Shown: positions 1-9,136 of the stretch, piece by piece
Layout: every line of letters starts with the position of its first letter
How positions within the stretch are numbered: the stretch's first letter is position 1
From: Corynebacterium stationis
GTDB lineage: Bacteria > Actinomycetota > Actinomycetes > Mycobacteriales > Mycobacteriaceae
Direction of reading: 5' to 3'
Assembly (NCBI RefSeq): GCF_001941345.1
Contig: NZ_CP009251.1
Coordinates: forward strand, 1,364,001-1,428,000
Length of the DNA: 64,000 nucleotides
The notes under the pieces: generated by a model
The model's input: only the letters and a program-made list of their open reading frames with translations
Told to the model about the DNA's origin: nothing
Database searches by the model: none
Position numbers and translations under genes: made by a program

Positions 1-1257
1 TTGAGTCTGTCTGGTCTGCTTATTCGGCGCTGCCGGCTTTTTAGCAGGCTGCGCCCCGGGTTCAGGAACTGGAATTCCAGTAGCCGCTTGGGCTCCGGTG
101 ATTTGTGCCAGGGTGCGGTTATACGCGGGGCTGGCGTCGGTGGAGATATCGACGGTTTGAGCATCCACGCCAGCTTTATCGATGAGTTTTGCTACTTCAT
201 CGCGTTGTTCATTCATTACCAAGGTGACAACGGTGCCTGATTCGCCGGCGCGCGCGGTCCGTCCCGCGCGGTGCAAATACGCCTTGTGTTCGGCAGGCGG
301 ATCGACGTGGACAACCAAGGACACATCGTGCACGTCGATGCCACGGGCGGCAATATCGGTGGCAACCAGTACGGATACGCTGCCATCGGCGAATCCCTGC
401 AAAGTGGTGCTGCGAGTGTTTTGTCCCTTATCGCCGTGCAGACCCATAGCGGAAATGCCAGCGCGTCGAAGCTTTTTCGCTTGTCGGTCCACGCCGTGCT
501 TAGTGCGCATGAACATGATGGTCTTGCCATCGCGAGCACCGATGCGGATGACTACCTTATTGCGATCCTCGCGCTCGCCGACATAAAAGAGATAGTGCTT
601 CATTGTATCGACCGCAGCTTGAACAGGCGCGGTGGAATGCGTGACGGGGTTATGCATGAAGCGGTCAACTAACTTGTTGACATCGCCATCCAAGGTGGCA
701 GAAAACAGCAGGCGCTGCGCATCACGTGGGGTGAGGTCTAAAAGCTTCTTGACCTGCGGCAAGAAGCCCATATCTGCCATTTGGTCGGCTTCATCGAGGG
801 CGGTGAGGCGAACATCGGAAAGCGAAAGCTTCTTCTGATTGACCAGGTCCTGTGCGCGGCCAGGAGTGGCCACCAAAATATCCACCGGGCGCGCCAGCTG
901 GCGAATATGATGGTTGATGTTGACGCCACCGACCACCGCGAGAACGCGCAGTCCCATGGAGTTGGCAGGTTCATCGAGGCGTTCTTGAATCTGGATGGCC
1001 AATTCGCGCGTCGGTGCGAGAATCAAGGCGCGGGGGCGAGCTGGCTTGGATGCTCCGGAGCCGGCGAGGCGGGCAATGATCGGCAAACCAAAGGTAAAAG
1101 TCTTGCCAGAACCAGTGGGTCCGCGGCCGAGGATGTCCTTTCCGGCTAAGGCATCAGGAAGCGCCGCCTCCTGGATGGGAAACGGCGAGGTGATCCCTTG
1201 CTTTGAAAGGACGGAAACAATGGGTCGGGGCAAGCCGAGATCGGCAAAAGTAGTCAT
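1..1257 (-). CDS. DEAD-box ATP-dependent RNA helicase (3' end outside window)
   Basis: ATP-dependent RNA helicase, expected in RNA remodelling, ribosome assembly or mRNA decay. The reading frame starts at ATG 1257 (MTTFADLGLPRPIVSVL) and stays open to the window edge, so the C-terminus is missing here. Visible in order: a Q-motif-like region (GITSPFPIQEAALP), Walker A (PTGSGKT), PTRELA, the DEAD box in ALDEADQMADMGF, the SAT motif (LFSATLDG), and helicase domain 2 with ATDIAARGIDV and HRAGRTARA. The last visible part is a Pro/Ala/Lys-rich tail, as in RhlE/CsdA-type proteins. It lies 35 bp downstream of the gnd stop on the same strand. The family is certain; the substrate is not known. Confidence 0.93.
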   Translation of the reverse strand, partial: MTTFADLGLPRPIVSVLSKQGITSPFPIQEAALPDALAGKDILGRGPTGSGKTFTFGLPIIARLAGSGASKPARPRALILAPTRELAIQIQERLDEPANSMGLRVLAVVGGVNINHHIRQLARPVDILVATPGRAQDLVNQKKLSLSDVRLTALDEADQMADMGFLPQVKKLLDLTPRDAQRLLFSATLDGDVNKLVDRFMHNPVTHSTAPVQAAVDTMKHYLFYVGEREDRNKVVIRIGARDGKTIMFMRTKHGVDRQAKKLRRAGISAMGLHGDKGQNTRSTTLQGFADGSVSVLVATDIAARGIDVHDVSLVVHVDPPAEHKAYLHRAGRTARAGESGTVVTLVMNEQRDEVAKLIDKAGVDAQTVDISTDASPAYNRTLAQITGAQAATGIPVPEPGAQPAKKPAAPNKQTRQTQ

Positions 1258-1292
1258 TGCCCATCAGTTTAGCCGCCGGTATTGCTTAAAAG

Positions 1293-2753
1293 TTAATTCA
1301 TCTGGGTAAGTGAGCGGTCCGCAGACCACTCGATGTGGAAAGTGCCTTCCTTATCGACGCGCTTGAAGGTGTGCGCACCGAAGAAATCACGCTGTCCCTG
1401 GACCAGAGCGGCTGGCAGGCGCTGTGCACGCAGGGAATCGTAGTAGGAGAGCGAGGACGCAAATACAGGTGCTGGCAAACCTAGTTGGGTAGCGGCGATG
1501 ACAACGCGACGCCATGGATCGATGAGATCGGAAAGCTCACCCTTGAAGTAAGGATCCAAAATCAAAGCCGGCAGCTGCGGATTGGTGTCATAAGCTTCGC
1601 GAATACGATCCAGGAATTTCGCACGGATGATGCAGCCGCCGCGCCAAATGGTCGCGAGATCGCGTGGGTCAACATCCCAGTTGTGCTCGTCAGAACCAGC
1701 CTTGATGAGGTCAAAGCCCTGGGAGTAAGCAATCAGCTTGGAAGCATAAAGTGCGCGGCGGACGTCTTCGACAAAGTCCTCGCGGGTAGTACCCAGCGCA
1801 TCGAAATCAACAGCGGAACCTGCTGGTAATTCGCCTTCCTGCGCAGCCTGGCGCTGGTTAGCAGAAGAAGACAAAGCACGCGCAAAGACAGCTTCAACGA
1901 TTGCGGTGATCGGGATACCGAATTCTAGACCGCTAATGCCCGTCCATCGGCCGGTGCCTTTTTGGCCCGCAGCGTCTAAGATGACATCGACAAGCGGCTT
2001 ACCAGTGTCTGGATCCGTAGTGGCAAGAACTTCTGCGGTGATTTCAATGAGGTAGGAATCCAAGTCGCCAGAGTTCCATTCCTTGAACACCTCAGCGATT
2101 TCCGCTGGTTCCATGCCCGCGCCGTAGCGCAGCAGCTGGTAAGCCTCACCGATGACCTGCATGTCGGCGTACTCGATGCCGTTGTGCACCATCTTGACGA
2201 AGTGGCCAGCGCCATCGGGACCGATGTGGGTTACACAGGGGACACCGTCCACAACTGCGGCAATCGACTCCAAGATAGGGCCCAAAGTCTTCCACGACTC
2301 AGCAGGACCGCCAGGCATGATGGACGGGCCGTTGAGTGCACCTTCTTCACCACCGGAGATACCAGCGCCGACGAAGTGACGGTTACGCTCCGCCATCTCC
2401 TTTTCACGACGAATGGTGTCGGTGTAGAGCGCATTGCCGCCGTCGATGATGATGTCGCCATCTTCCATCGCATCTGCGAGCTGGTTGATGACCGCATCGG
2501 TCGCAGCACCCGCCTGGACCATGATGATGGCCTTGCGTGGGCGTTCCAAGGACGCGACGAATTCCTCAACCGTTTCCGAAGCAATGAAATTGCCTTCCGA
2601 ACCGTGATCCTCGATGAGGGCGCGGGTGCGTTCCGGGCTGCGGTTATAGACGGCGACGGTATTGCCATTGCGGGCAAAGTTACGAGCTAAGTTGCTGCCC
2701 ATAACTGCCAAACCGACAACACCAATGTGTGCTTTATCAGTAGATTGACTCAT
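1293..2753 (-). CDS. gnd: 6-phosphogluconate dehydrogenase (decarboxylating)
   Basis: Oxidative pentose phosphate pathway enzyme that converts 6-phosphogluconate to ribulose 5-phosphate and CO2, making NADPH. It has 486 aa from ATG 2753; six upstream codons are open, but family alignment favours this start (MSQSTDKAHIGVVGLAVMG). The N-terminal Rossmann domain shows GLAVMGSNLARN and the cofactor loop VYNRSPERT, which suits NADP. The substrate signature GAGISGGEEGA and catalytic lysine segment HFVKMVHNGIEY follow, then the all-alpha domain and a C-terminal tail (KEGTFHIEWS) that reaches into the partner subunit's active site. Length and motifs are complete, and the enzyme is expected to be a cytoplasmic dimer. 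Confidence 0.97.
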   Translation of the reverse strand: MSQSTDKAHIGVVGLAVMGSNLARNFARNGNTVAVYNRSPERTRALIEDHGSEGNFIASETVEEFVASLERPRKAIIMVQAGAATDAVINQLADAMEDGDIIIDGGNALYTDTIRREKEMAERNRHFVGAGISGGEEGALNGPSIMPGGPAESWKTLGPILESIAAVVDGVPCVTHIGPDGAGHFVKMVHNGIEYADMQVIGEAYQLLRYGAGMEPAEIAEVFKEWNSGDLDSYLIEITAEVLATTDPDTGKPLVDVILDAAGQKGTGRWTGISGLEFGIPITAIVEAVFARALSSSANQRQAAQEGELPAGSAVDFDALGTTREDFVEDVRRALYASKLIAYSQGFDLIKAGSDEHNWDVDPRDLATIWRGGCIIRAKFLDRIREAYDTNPQLPALILDPYFKGELSDLIDPWRRVVIAATQLGLPAPVFASSLSYYDSLRAQRLPAALVQGQRDFFGAHTFKRVDKEGTFHIEWSADRSLTQMN

Positions 2754-2836
2754 GCCAGGTATTTTACGCACACCTTCAATCTTCGTGCCGATGAAGTGAC
2801 ACCTAGTACACCCCGCGGTGATTAAGATAAGAAGCT

Positions 2837-3304
2837 ATGAGCACCCCGAAGCAGACGAAGGAAATCCGCGCGCAACTCGATGAGCTGCTAAAAGCCGCAC
2901 ATGAGCGGCCCTTGAATTCGCAAGAGTTGTTGATGATCAATGAAAATACCATCGGCTTAGATGCGGTTTTAGGTCTTCGTTATACTCACATCTCCCGTGG
3001 CGAGGTGCGCGCGATGGTGCGCGTTAACCCGACGCTGTTGCAGCCGTGGGGCTTGGTCAACGGCGGAGTGTTTAGCTCTATTGCAGAATCCGTGGGCTCC
3101 TTGGCCGGGGTCGTCATGGCTGGGGAAGTAGTCGTGGGGGTCAATAACAACACCGACTTCATTAAATCGGTCACCCAGGGCATCATCGAGGCGCGCGCAA
3201 CGCCGATTCAGGCCGGGCGCCGCAGCCAGATTTGGAATATTGAACTGCACCACGAAGGCAAACTCGTTGCCCTCTCCAAGCTGCGCACGATGACGCTTGG
3301 GTGA
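2837..3304 (+). CDS. PaaI-family hotdog thioesterase
   Basis: A 155-aa single hotdog-fold protein. The motif VNGGVFSSIAESVGSLAG (residues about 72-89) matches the PaaI/YdiI-type acyl-CoA thioesterase pattern, in which G-G-V-x-x-x-x-A/E-S builds the active site. The strand RRSQIWNIELHHEGKLVALSKLRTM ends the fold. It probably hydrolyses an acyl- or aryl-CoA thioester in the cytoplasm; the substrate cannot be read from sequence. It is divergent from gnd, with 83 bp between the two starts that must hold both promoters. Confidence 0.85.
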   Translation: MSTPKQTKEIRAQLDELLKAAHERPLNSQELLMINENTIGLDAVLGLRYTHISRGEVRAMVRVNPTLLQPWGLVNGGVFSSIAESVGSLAGVVMAGEVVVGVNNNTDFIKSVTQGIIEARATPIQAGRRSQIWNIELHHEGKLVALSKLRTMTLG

Positions 3305-3363
3305 AATTCGTTTCGAATTTCCCCAACGAGCTTCCGTTGTAGGAAAATTGCTTTAAAATTTTC

Positions 3364-4437
3364 CTACAACCAGTTGTTTTTGCGGAACCACCAGAAAATA
3401 ACGGCGACGGTGACCACCATGAAAGCAATGGAGGCGTAGTAGCCATATTCGGCATGTAGCTCGGGCATGTTATCGAAGTTCATGCCGTAAATACCGGCGA
3501 TAAGCGTCGGCACTGCCGCCATACCGACGACCGCAGAAATGGTGCGCATGTCGGTATTTTGCTGCATGGAAACCTTGGCGACGGAGACATCGAGTAGCGA
3601 AGATAGCCGCTCATCAAAGCTTTGGATATGGTCTTTGACCACAGACTGGTGATCGTTGACATCGCGCAGGTAGGAGCGGATTTGCTTGTCGATGAGATCC
3701 TTGTGGTTTTCCACTAACGACTTCAAAGCCGCAGATAGCGGCTCAATGGCATGCTTCATCTCCAAGATCTCACGCTTGTAGAGGTAGATGCGGTTGACAT
3801 CGAATTTGGCGCCCGGTTCAAAGACTTCTTCTTCGATGTCATCGACTTCGATAGCAAGAAGTGCAGAAATCTCCGAGTAACGGTCAACGAGCATGTCCAA
3901 GATCTTCCACACCATGGCAACGGGACCAATTTCCACCAATGACTGATCATCGGCAACCGTGTATGCCAAGTTGGGCAGCTTTGCCTTGTGACAGACGGTA
4001 ATCAGGAAGTTTTTGCCCATGATCATTTGCACCTCACCGGTGGAGATGACGTCACGGCGGTCTTTGACCTCATCAGAGTCGCGGTAGTTTACCGAGCGTG
4101 CGACAACAAAGAGTTGATCGTCATAGCGTTCCAGCTTAGGCCGCTGGTGAGCGACGACGGCATCTTCCACGATCAGCTCATGAATGCCGAACTGCTCTGC
4201 AATGCTGGTCATTTGGTGCTCTACTGGCTCCACCAATCCCACCCATACGAAGCCGCGCTTGTATTCGGCGACTGTGTCTAAAGCAGAATGTGGCGTGAAT
4301 TCACCCGGAAGGGCTTCGCCGTCAACAAAGACACGGCAGTGCTCGATGGCGCGTTCTACGGGAACTTTTACTTTCGAAGGTGAGGGAGGCTCCACCTTCG
4401 GCTTGCGTGGCCTAAAGGGCGACGGTACAGCGGGCAT
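3364..4437 (-). CDS. corA: CorA-family magnesium/cobalt channel
   Basis: Inner-membrane divalent cation channel of the CorA family (Mg2+, possibly Co2+ or Ni2+), 357 aa. ATG 4437 is chosen because AAGGAGG lies eight bases upstream; the longer open frame to 4575 has no such site. The N-terminal cytoplasmic part is alpha/beta, followed by a long helical stalk (about residues 150-290). Two C-terminal membrane helices are joined at the family's pore signature YGMNF, followed by MPEL in the external loop, and the protein ends in a basic cytoplasmic tail (WWFRKNNWL). It converges with the thioesterase across 59 bp. Confidence 0.93.
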   Translation of the reverse strand: MPAVPSPFRPRKPKVEPPSPSKVKVPVERAIEHCRVFVDGEALPGEFTPHSALDTVAEYKRGFVWVGLVEPVEHQMTSIAEQFGIHELIVEDAVVAHQRPKLERYDDQLFVVARSVNYRDSDEVKDRRDVISTGEVQMIMGKNFLITVCHKAKLPNLAYTVADDQSLVEIGPVAMVWKILDMLVDRYSEISALLAIEVDDIEEEVFEPGAKFDVNRIYLYKREILEMKHAIEPLSAALKSLVENHKDLIDKQIRSYLRDVNDHQSVVKDHIQSFDERLSSLLDVSVAKVSMQQNTDMRTISAVVGMAAVPTLIAGIYGMNFDNMPELHAEYGYYASIAFMVVTVAVIFWWFRKNNWL

Positions 4438-4552
4438 ATCAGCCTCCTTGTCCCAGGATTGAAAGTTTTCTAAACAAAGCGCGAGCTTAGCGCCTTGTTC
4501 ATAATGACGCTTAGGAATCATACCCCCAAGTTGAACGCCTATACTGATTGTT

Positions 4553-5155
4553 ATGGCTACTTGGAAAGAAATCACGGACGCAGATCCCTCGCACTCGCAT
4601 AACTACGCTCGTCGCTGGAAGGTGCTTGAGGCAGAGGGTAAAGATATTTACGGTGAAGCGCGAACCGCCGATGCCATGTTGGAGCGCGGTTCCAAGGTAC
4701 TGGACGCCGGCTGCGGCACGGGCCGAATCGGGGGCTATTTAGCACGCCAAGGCCATGACGTGCTCGGCATGGACATAGACCCGATCTTGATTGATTATGC
4801 GCGTGAAGAGCATCCTGACGTGCGTTGGGAAGTTGGAGACCTCTCCCACGATGAAATCCCTGACAACGGCTTTGACTTCGCAATCTCCGCGGGAAATGTC
4901 ATGGGCTTTTTGGCACCTGAGGGCCGCGAAGGCGCCCTGCGCAATATCTTTAATGCGCTAGAGCCCGGTGGGCGCTTCCTCGTCGGCTTTGGCGAAGGCC
5001 GCGGTTGGACCTTCGAGGAATTTTTCAACCTGGTAGAAAAGGTTGGCTTCCGCATCGACTTCAAGTTCTCTTCCTGGGACTTGAATTCCTATAGCGCCAA
5101 TTCCACCTTCCTCGTCGCGGTCTTATCGCGCCCAGGCAGCTCCTTGCTCGGCTAA
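4553..5155 (+). CDS. Class I SAM-dependent methyltransferase
   Basis: A 200-aa Rossmann-fold methyltransferase of unknown substrate. Motif I is VLDAGCGTGRIGGYLA (about residues 49-64), followed by the acidic loop of motif II (LGMDIDPILIDYAR), the motif III region WEVGDLSHDEIP and the post-motif FDFAISAGNVMGFL. It resembles the small Methyltransf_11/25 proteins that are usually annotated without a role. It is divergent from corA, with 115 bp between the starts, and is followed by a strong hairpin shared with the convergent ndh gene. Confidence 0.85.
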   Translation: MATWKEITDADPSHSHNYARRWKVLEAEGKDIYGEARTADAMLERGSKVLDAGCGTGRIGGYLARQGHDVLGMDIDPILIDYAREEHPDVRWEVGDLSHDEIPDNGFDFAISAGNVMGFLAPEGREGALRNIFNALEPGGRFLVGFGEGRGWTFEEFFNLVEKVGFRIDFKFSSWDLNSYSANSTFLVAVLSRPGSSLLG

Positions 5156-5196
5156 ATAGCTTTCGTGCATGCCGCGCCTTCAACCCGCGGCAAAAA

Positions 5197-5248
5197 GCAA
5201 AGTGCTCGTCTTCCTCCTCACAGTGTGAGGTAAGACGAGCACTTTTGC
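5197..5248. terminator. Bidirectional terminator between methyltransferase and ndh
   Basis: A near-perfect inverted repeat: the left arm 5197-5212 (GCAAAGTGCTCGTCTT) pairs with 5232-5248, with an inner CCTCACA/TGTGAGG stem closing the loop. The A-rich left flank and TTTTGCT right flank allow termination on both strands between the convergent genes. Confidence 0.85.
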
Positions 5249-5277
5249 TATAACGCTAGAAATCTAGCCGGAAGGGT

Positions 5278-6633
5278 TTACTTCACTTCCTGCTTCGAAG
5301 CATTATCAATGATGTTGCGGGCATATGCCTGCTGCTTGGTGATTTCGATGTTGCTGCGGGAACGGGTGAAGAAGTTCTGTGCCCAGTTAACAACAGCGAC
5401 AAGTCGGTTGCGGAAGCCCTGCAGGTACATCAGGTGCAGACCCAACCATGCCAACCAGCCGACGAAGCCGGTGATTTCGGTCTTGCCCATCTTCACGATG
5501 GCATAGCCACGGGAGATGATCGCCATGGTGCCCTTGTCGAAGTAGTCAAAAGCTTCGGTTTCATTGGAGGTCGACTCTTCGTCAACCTTGGCAGCAATCA
5601 GCTTCGCAGCGTGAGCGCCACCCTGCATAGCAACCTGCGCCAGACCAGGCAGACGGTTCAGACCCATGAGGTCACCAATAGCGTAGACATTGGAGTACTC
5701 GCCCACGGTGAGGTCTTCGTTGGTGGAGACGCGACCCGCGCGGTCAACCTCGACACCAGCCTGCTCGCCAACCAAGCGAGCCAGTGGGGAAGCAGCAACA
5801 CCCGCGGACCAGATCTTGATAGCACCGGTCAGAGTGTGCTCCGAGTCGTCCTTCATGTTCTTGTAGGTGACGGACTCTTCATTGACATCGGTAACCATCG
5901 CGTTGAGGCGTACATCTACGCCCAGCTTCTCCAAGGCACGCTGGGACTTGCGTCCCAAACGCTTACCGAATGGTGGCAGCACCTGTGGTGCGCCATCCAG
6001 CAGGTAGATCTTCGCGGAAGAGGTAGAGAAGTTGGAGTAGACATCCGTCAAGGTGCGGTTTGCCAACTCAGCGATCTGACCGGTCAGCTCCACACCGGTT
6101 GGGCCAGCACCGACGATGATGAAGGTCAAAAGGCGCTCACGCTCCTTAGGGTCATCGGTAAGCTCGGCCTTTTCGAACGCCGAAATGATGCGGGAGCGTA
6201 GCTCCAAAGCGTCGTCCAAAGACTTCATGCCAGGCGCAAACTCAGCAAAGTGGTCATTGCCGAAGTAGGACTGACCGGAGCCGGAAGCCAGGATCAAAGA
6301 GTCGTACTCGAAGACGCGGGTGAACTCGTCATTGACTGCAGTCACGGTCTGGGACTTGATATCAATGTCGGTTACTTCAGCGTTAACGAAGTTCGCGTTG
6401 TCCTGGTTGCGCAAGAGCTGACGAGTGGAAGGAGCAATTTCGCCAGCAGAAATCATGCCGGTGGCTACCTGGTACAGCATTGGCTGGAACAAGTGGTGGT
6501 TCTTCTTGTCGATCAAGGTGATATCAACGTTCTCACCCTTGAGCTTTTGTGCAGCAGCGAGGCCGCCCATGCCCGCACCGACGATTACAACGTGGTGACG
6601 GCCACCGTTTGGACGAAATGGAGCATCAGTCAT
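5278..6633 (-). CDS. ndh: Type II NADH dehydrogenase (NDH-2)
   Basis: Single-subunit, non-proton-pumping NADH:menaquinone oxidoreductase on the cytoplasmic face of the membrane; corynebacteria use it in place of complex I. The 451-aa protein has an N-terminal FAD-binding Rossmann motif (VVIVGAGMGGLAAAQKL), a second NAD-binding motif (FIIVGAGPTGVELTGQIA, about residues 171-188), and the FAD-contact motif YAIGDLMGL with LAQVAMQGG after it. The C-terminal part (FVGWLAWLGLHLMYLQGFRNR) is the amphipathic membrane-anchoring region of NDH-2 enzymes. The length is typical. Confidence 0.96.
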   Translation of the reverse strand: MTDAPFRPNGGRHHVVIVGAGMGGLAAAQKLKGENVDITLIDKKNHHLFQPMLYQVATGMISAGEIAPSTRQLLRNQDNANFVNAEVTDIDIKSQTVTAVNDEFTRVFEYDSLILASGSGQSYFGNDHFAEFAPGMKSLDDALELRSRIISAFEKAELTDDPKERERLLTFIIVGAGPTGVELTGQIAELANRTLTDVYSNFSTSSAKIYLLDGAPQVLPPFGKRLGRKSQRALEKLGVDVRLNAMVTDVNEESVTYKNMKDDSEHTLTGAIKIWSAGVAASPLARLVGEQAGVEVDRAGRVSTNEDLTVGEYSNVYAIGDLMGLNRLPGLAQVAMQGGAHAAKLIAAKVDEESTSNETEAFDYFDKGTMAIISRGYAIVKMGKTEITGFVGWLAWLGLHLMYLQGFRNRLVAVVNWAQNFFTRSRSNIEITKQQAYARNIIDNASKQEVK

Positions 6634-6866
6634 TATGAAGGAGCACCCTTCCTGGTAGGTATAATAAGTAATTTTTCGACGTAAATAGTCTAGATCCGAA
6701 AAGGCTGAAAGACTAGTTATTAATCACTGTGGCTTAACTTCTGTGCGGCATGCCTGATAAAAGAAGTGATTTTAAGTAACTATTATCGGACGTTGAGATA
6801 AACGTTAGCTCTTTGATGAGCGTTCCGCTGGGGATCTCCCTTGTATTATTTCAGGGGGATCTGAGG

Positions 6867-8174
6867 ATGAGAAAGGCAGAAATGGCCCTAGACCAACACT
6901 TGTCCAGCATTGACGCTGAACAATGGCCTGGAATAGCTACATATCCAAGTGGAATTTTAACTAAAGTAAGGGCCCGGAAGGCAGAAGCGGAATTCGCAAA
7001 AGCCTGCTCACAGGCAGGTCTTTCCTTGGTCGAAGATCCTGACTTAGTGGTCCACCATGACGCTCTATTTGCGCGCATCGCCCACAGTGGTTGGTTGGGA
7101 GTCGCTGAGTCTTATATGGCTGGGGAGTGGTCTACACCGGATTCTGCGACTTTGGTAAAAGTTCTCACACGGCTGCTGAAAGTAGACTACAGCCCTGCTA
7201 CGAAAGCCGTTGAGATCTCAGAATCTTTCGGTGGGGAACTCCCCGGCGACTTGGTCAGCCTGTATTCCGGCGACGGCTTGAGTCATCACGGCGGACTCTT
7301 TACGTCCGGTGTGCACACCACGGTGCGGCAGTCCTGGCCGTCTTATACCCGCGGTCCAGGGGCGAAAAAGCCCCACTTCGTTGATGTCACCACGATGTAC
7401 GAGCCCGATGACACCGTAGACCGGGAGGACCTCGGCGATGCACAACGGCGGTGGGCTCAAAAACTCTGCGACCTGACGAAAACAGGCGTGGGTTCCCACA
7501 TGCTGGTTTATCCTGCCTCAGGTTCCCAGGTTGGCGTACAGGCCGCCACACGACGTGCCACGGTTGATATCGCCTCGGCTGACGATGCCCACTTAAAGTA
7601 CCTGCACGAGCAATTGGTCTTAGAGGGCGTGGAAGATTCCGTTGCTTGCATAGCGCTTGCCAAGGGTATTCCTAATCGCACCGAGCTGCGTAGTCGTTAT
7701 GAGGCGATTGTGAGCATCGAAAAGCTTGAAGCTTTAAGCCCCAAGCAACGGCAAGTCTTTATCGAAGCCCTCGGAAGGTTATTGGTCGGCACTGGACGTG
7801 CAGTCTTGCAATCTTTGGTTTCCACAGAGCACATGACCAAAGCCGCGCGTTCTGCGATGCAACCTTTGCGCGCTTATATCTGGCCAGGCATGGAGCTGCC
7901 GAGCGTCGACGATGTCCATAAACTAGTTGAGCGTCATTCCGGGCTGCGAATCGTGGAACAAATCCACTTAGGCGCTCACTACCAGGCATCCTTGCAGCAT
8001 GAGCGTTCCTTTTTTGACGGGCGATTGCGTGAGGCTGCCGCTGCTGGCTTCGATCAAGTCTTCCGCCGCTTATGGACATATCAATTCGCCCTGCGTGAAG
8101 CGCTGCTGGCTTTAGAGATGGTCGATTCCGTGGCGTTTGCCGCAATGCATCGTCACCGCGGCGGAAAGCGCTAA
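6867..8174 (+). CDS. Cyclopropane-fatty-acid-synthase-like protein, SAM motif degenerate
   Basis: A 435-aa protein whose plan follows CFA/mycolic-acid methyltransferase-like proteins: an N-terminal helical part (HSGWLGVAESYMAGEWSTPD resembles the CFA leader G-x-GESYMxGxW), a middle acidic linker and a C-terminal Rossmann-like half. ATG 6867 is preferred (AGGGGG nine bases upstream); an open frame reaches 6813. The Gly-rich SAM loop expected at about residues 211-220, normally EIGCGWGG, reads VYPASGSQVG, and the usual His/Tyr-rich segment before it is also unlike active enzymes. It may be a pseudo-enzyme or have a changed function. No frameshift is visible and the frame is long and clean, so the gene appears to be under selection. 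Confidence 0.7.
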   Translation: MRKAEMALDQHLSSIDAEQWPGIATYPSGILTKVRARKAEAEFAKACSQAGLSLVEDPDLVVHHDALFARIAHSGWLGVAESYMAGEWSTPDSATLVKVLTRLLKVDYSPATKAVEISESFGGELPGDLVSLYSGDGLSHHGGLFTSGVHTTVRQSWPSYTRGPGAKKPHFVDVTTMYEPDDTVDREDLGDAQRRWAQKLCDLTKTGVGSHMLVYPASGSQVGVQAATRRATVDIASADDAHLKYLHEQLVLEGVEDSVACIALAKGIPNRTELRSRYEAIVSIEKLEALSPKQRQVFIEALGRLLVGTGRAVLQSLVSTEHMTKAARSAMQPLRAYIWPGMELPSVDDVHKLVERHSGLRIVEQIHLGAHYQASLQHERSFFDGRLREAAAAGFDQVFRRLWTYQFALREALLALEMVDSVAFAAMHRHRGGKR

Positions 8175-8404
8175 CTTCTGAGACTATTGTTGCTGGTGAG
8201 AGCAACTTTTAGCCCCCTCCAATTGGGGGTGATGAGCGATTTCGTTACCACCTTTTTTAAAAGGAGGGCTAGTGTTGTGTCTTGCTTAAAAACAAGCATT
8301 CTTTTCTAAAGGGTCTATTAACTGCTAATGGGCCCTTTCGTGGCCTTGAATGCCTTTCATAATCTATACCTAAAATGCAGTATCTACTTAAGGAGACTGT
8401 TTAA

Positions 8405-8989
8405 GTGTCTGTACAGCGTGCTTCGCAGAGCTTGGGTGGCGCAAACGCCGTAGCCCTCGTGGATGCAAGGGATGCACTCGATGTCGAGAACTTCGAGCCA
8501 ACCGGTGATATCGAAGAAACTGACAACGGCCGTCAGATCGTTATTTCGCGTGAGCTGCCGCAAGCTCCGAAGGTCGTGTGGGGCTACTTGGCTGATGCTG
8601 CACGCATCTCCCGGTGGTTTGGGCATTGCCACACCATGGACAACCCTTCACACATGACCATGGTCTCTGAAGAAATCCAGTCCACCTATGACGTCAACAT
8701 CGCAGAATCCATGCCTCCGCATTTTCTGCACTTGGAAGTCAACGACCACCAGGGGCACGATCTCAACCTGCGTTTCTACCTAGCGGAAGAAAATGGTCAG
8801 ACCTACCTGGAGTTCCACCACAGCGTGGAGGGCGTCGAGGACCAGGTTGGCCTGATCGCTCCGAAGTGGGAATTGATTCTGGACCGCCTCGAAATCGCTC
8901 TTGATGGCGGCGATATCAACGATGTGTGCCTGGCTAATTACTCCTGCCAAATCGCTCACTACAGCGACGCTGGAGCAGCCCACCACTAA
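8405..8989 (+). CDS. SRPBCC (START/AHSA1-like) domain protein
   Basis: A 194-aa protein starting at GTG 8405, supported by TTAAGGAG nine bases upstream. About 40 residues lead into an SRPBCC fold: the strand QIVISRELPQAPKVVWGYLADAARISRWFG (residues about 44-73) is the classic first strand and helix of AHSA1-like proteins, and WELILDRLEIALDGGD is the closing long helix. Such proteins bind hydrophobic ligands or act as cochaperones; the ligand here is unknown. It stands alone between a possible upstream hairpin and a strong downstream terminator. Confidence 0.75.
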   Translation: MSVQRASQSLGGANAVALVDARDALDVENFEPTGDIEETDNGRQIVISRELPQAPKVVWGYLADAARISRWFGHCHTMDNPSHMTMVSEEIQSTYDVNIAESMPPHFLHLEVNDHQGHDLNLRFYLAEENGQTYLEFHHSVEGVEDQVGLIAPKWELILDRLEIALDGGDINDVCLANYSCQIAHYSDAGAAHH

Positions 8990-9050
8990 TCGAGGGTATA
9001 AGTACATAAATACATAAGTGTATTGGCACCGACCCTGGTGCCGAAAGAAA

Positions 9051-9092
9051 AATTCCCACCCAGACTTTAGAAACATGGTCTGGGTGGGAATT
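9051..9092. terminator. Terminator between SRPBCC gene and MHS transporter
   Basis: A fifteen-base inverted repeat: AATTCCCACCCAGAC (9051-9065) pairs with 9078-9092 over a 12-base loop and is followed by TTATTTTTC. A smaller GGCACC/GGTGCC hairpin lies just before it at 9026-9042. It serves the plus-strand gene and, by its A-rich left flank, probably the convergent minus-strand transporter. Confidence 0.85.
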
Positions 9093-9136
9093 CTTATTTT
9101 TCACAAGGGGAGTAGTCCTTGGAGAAGGGCTACAGC

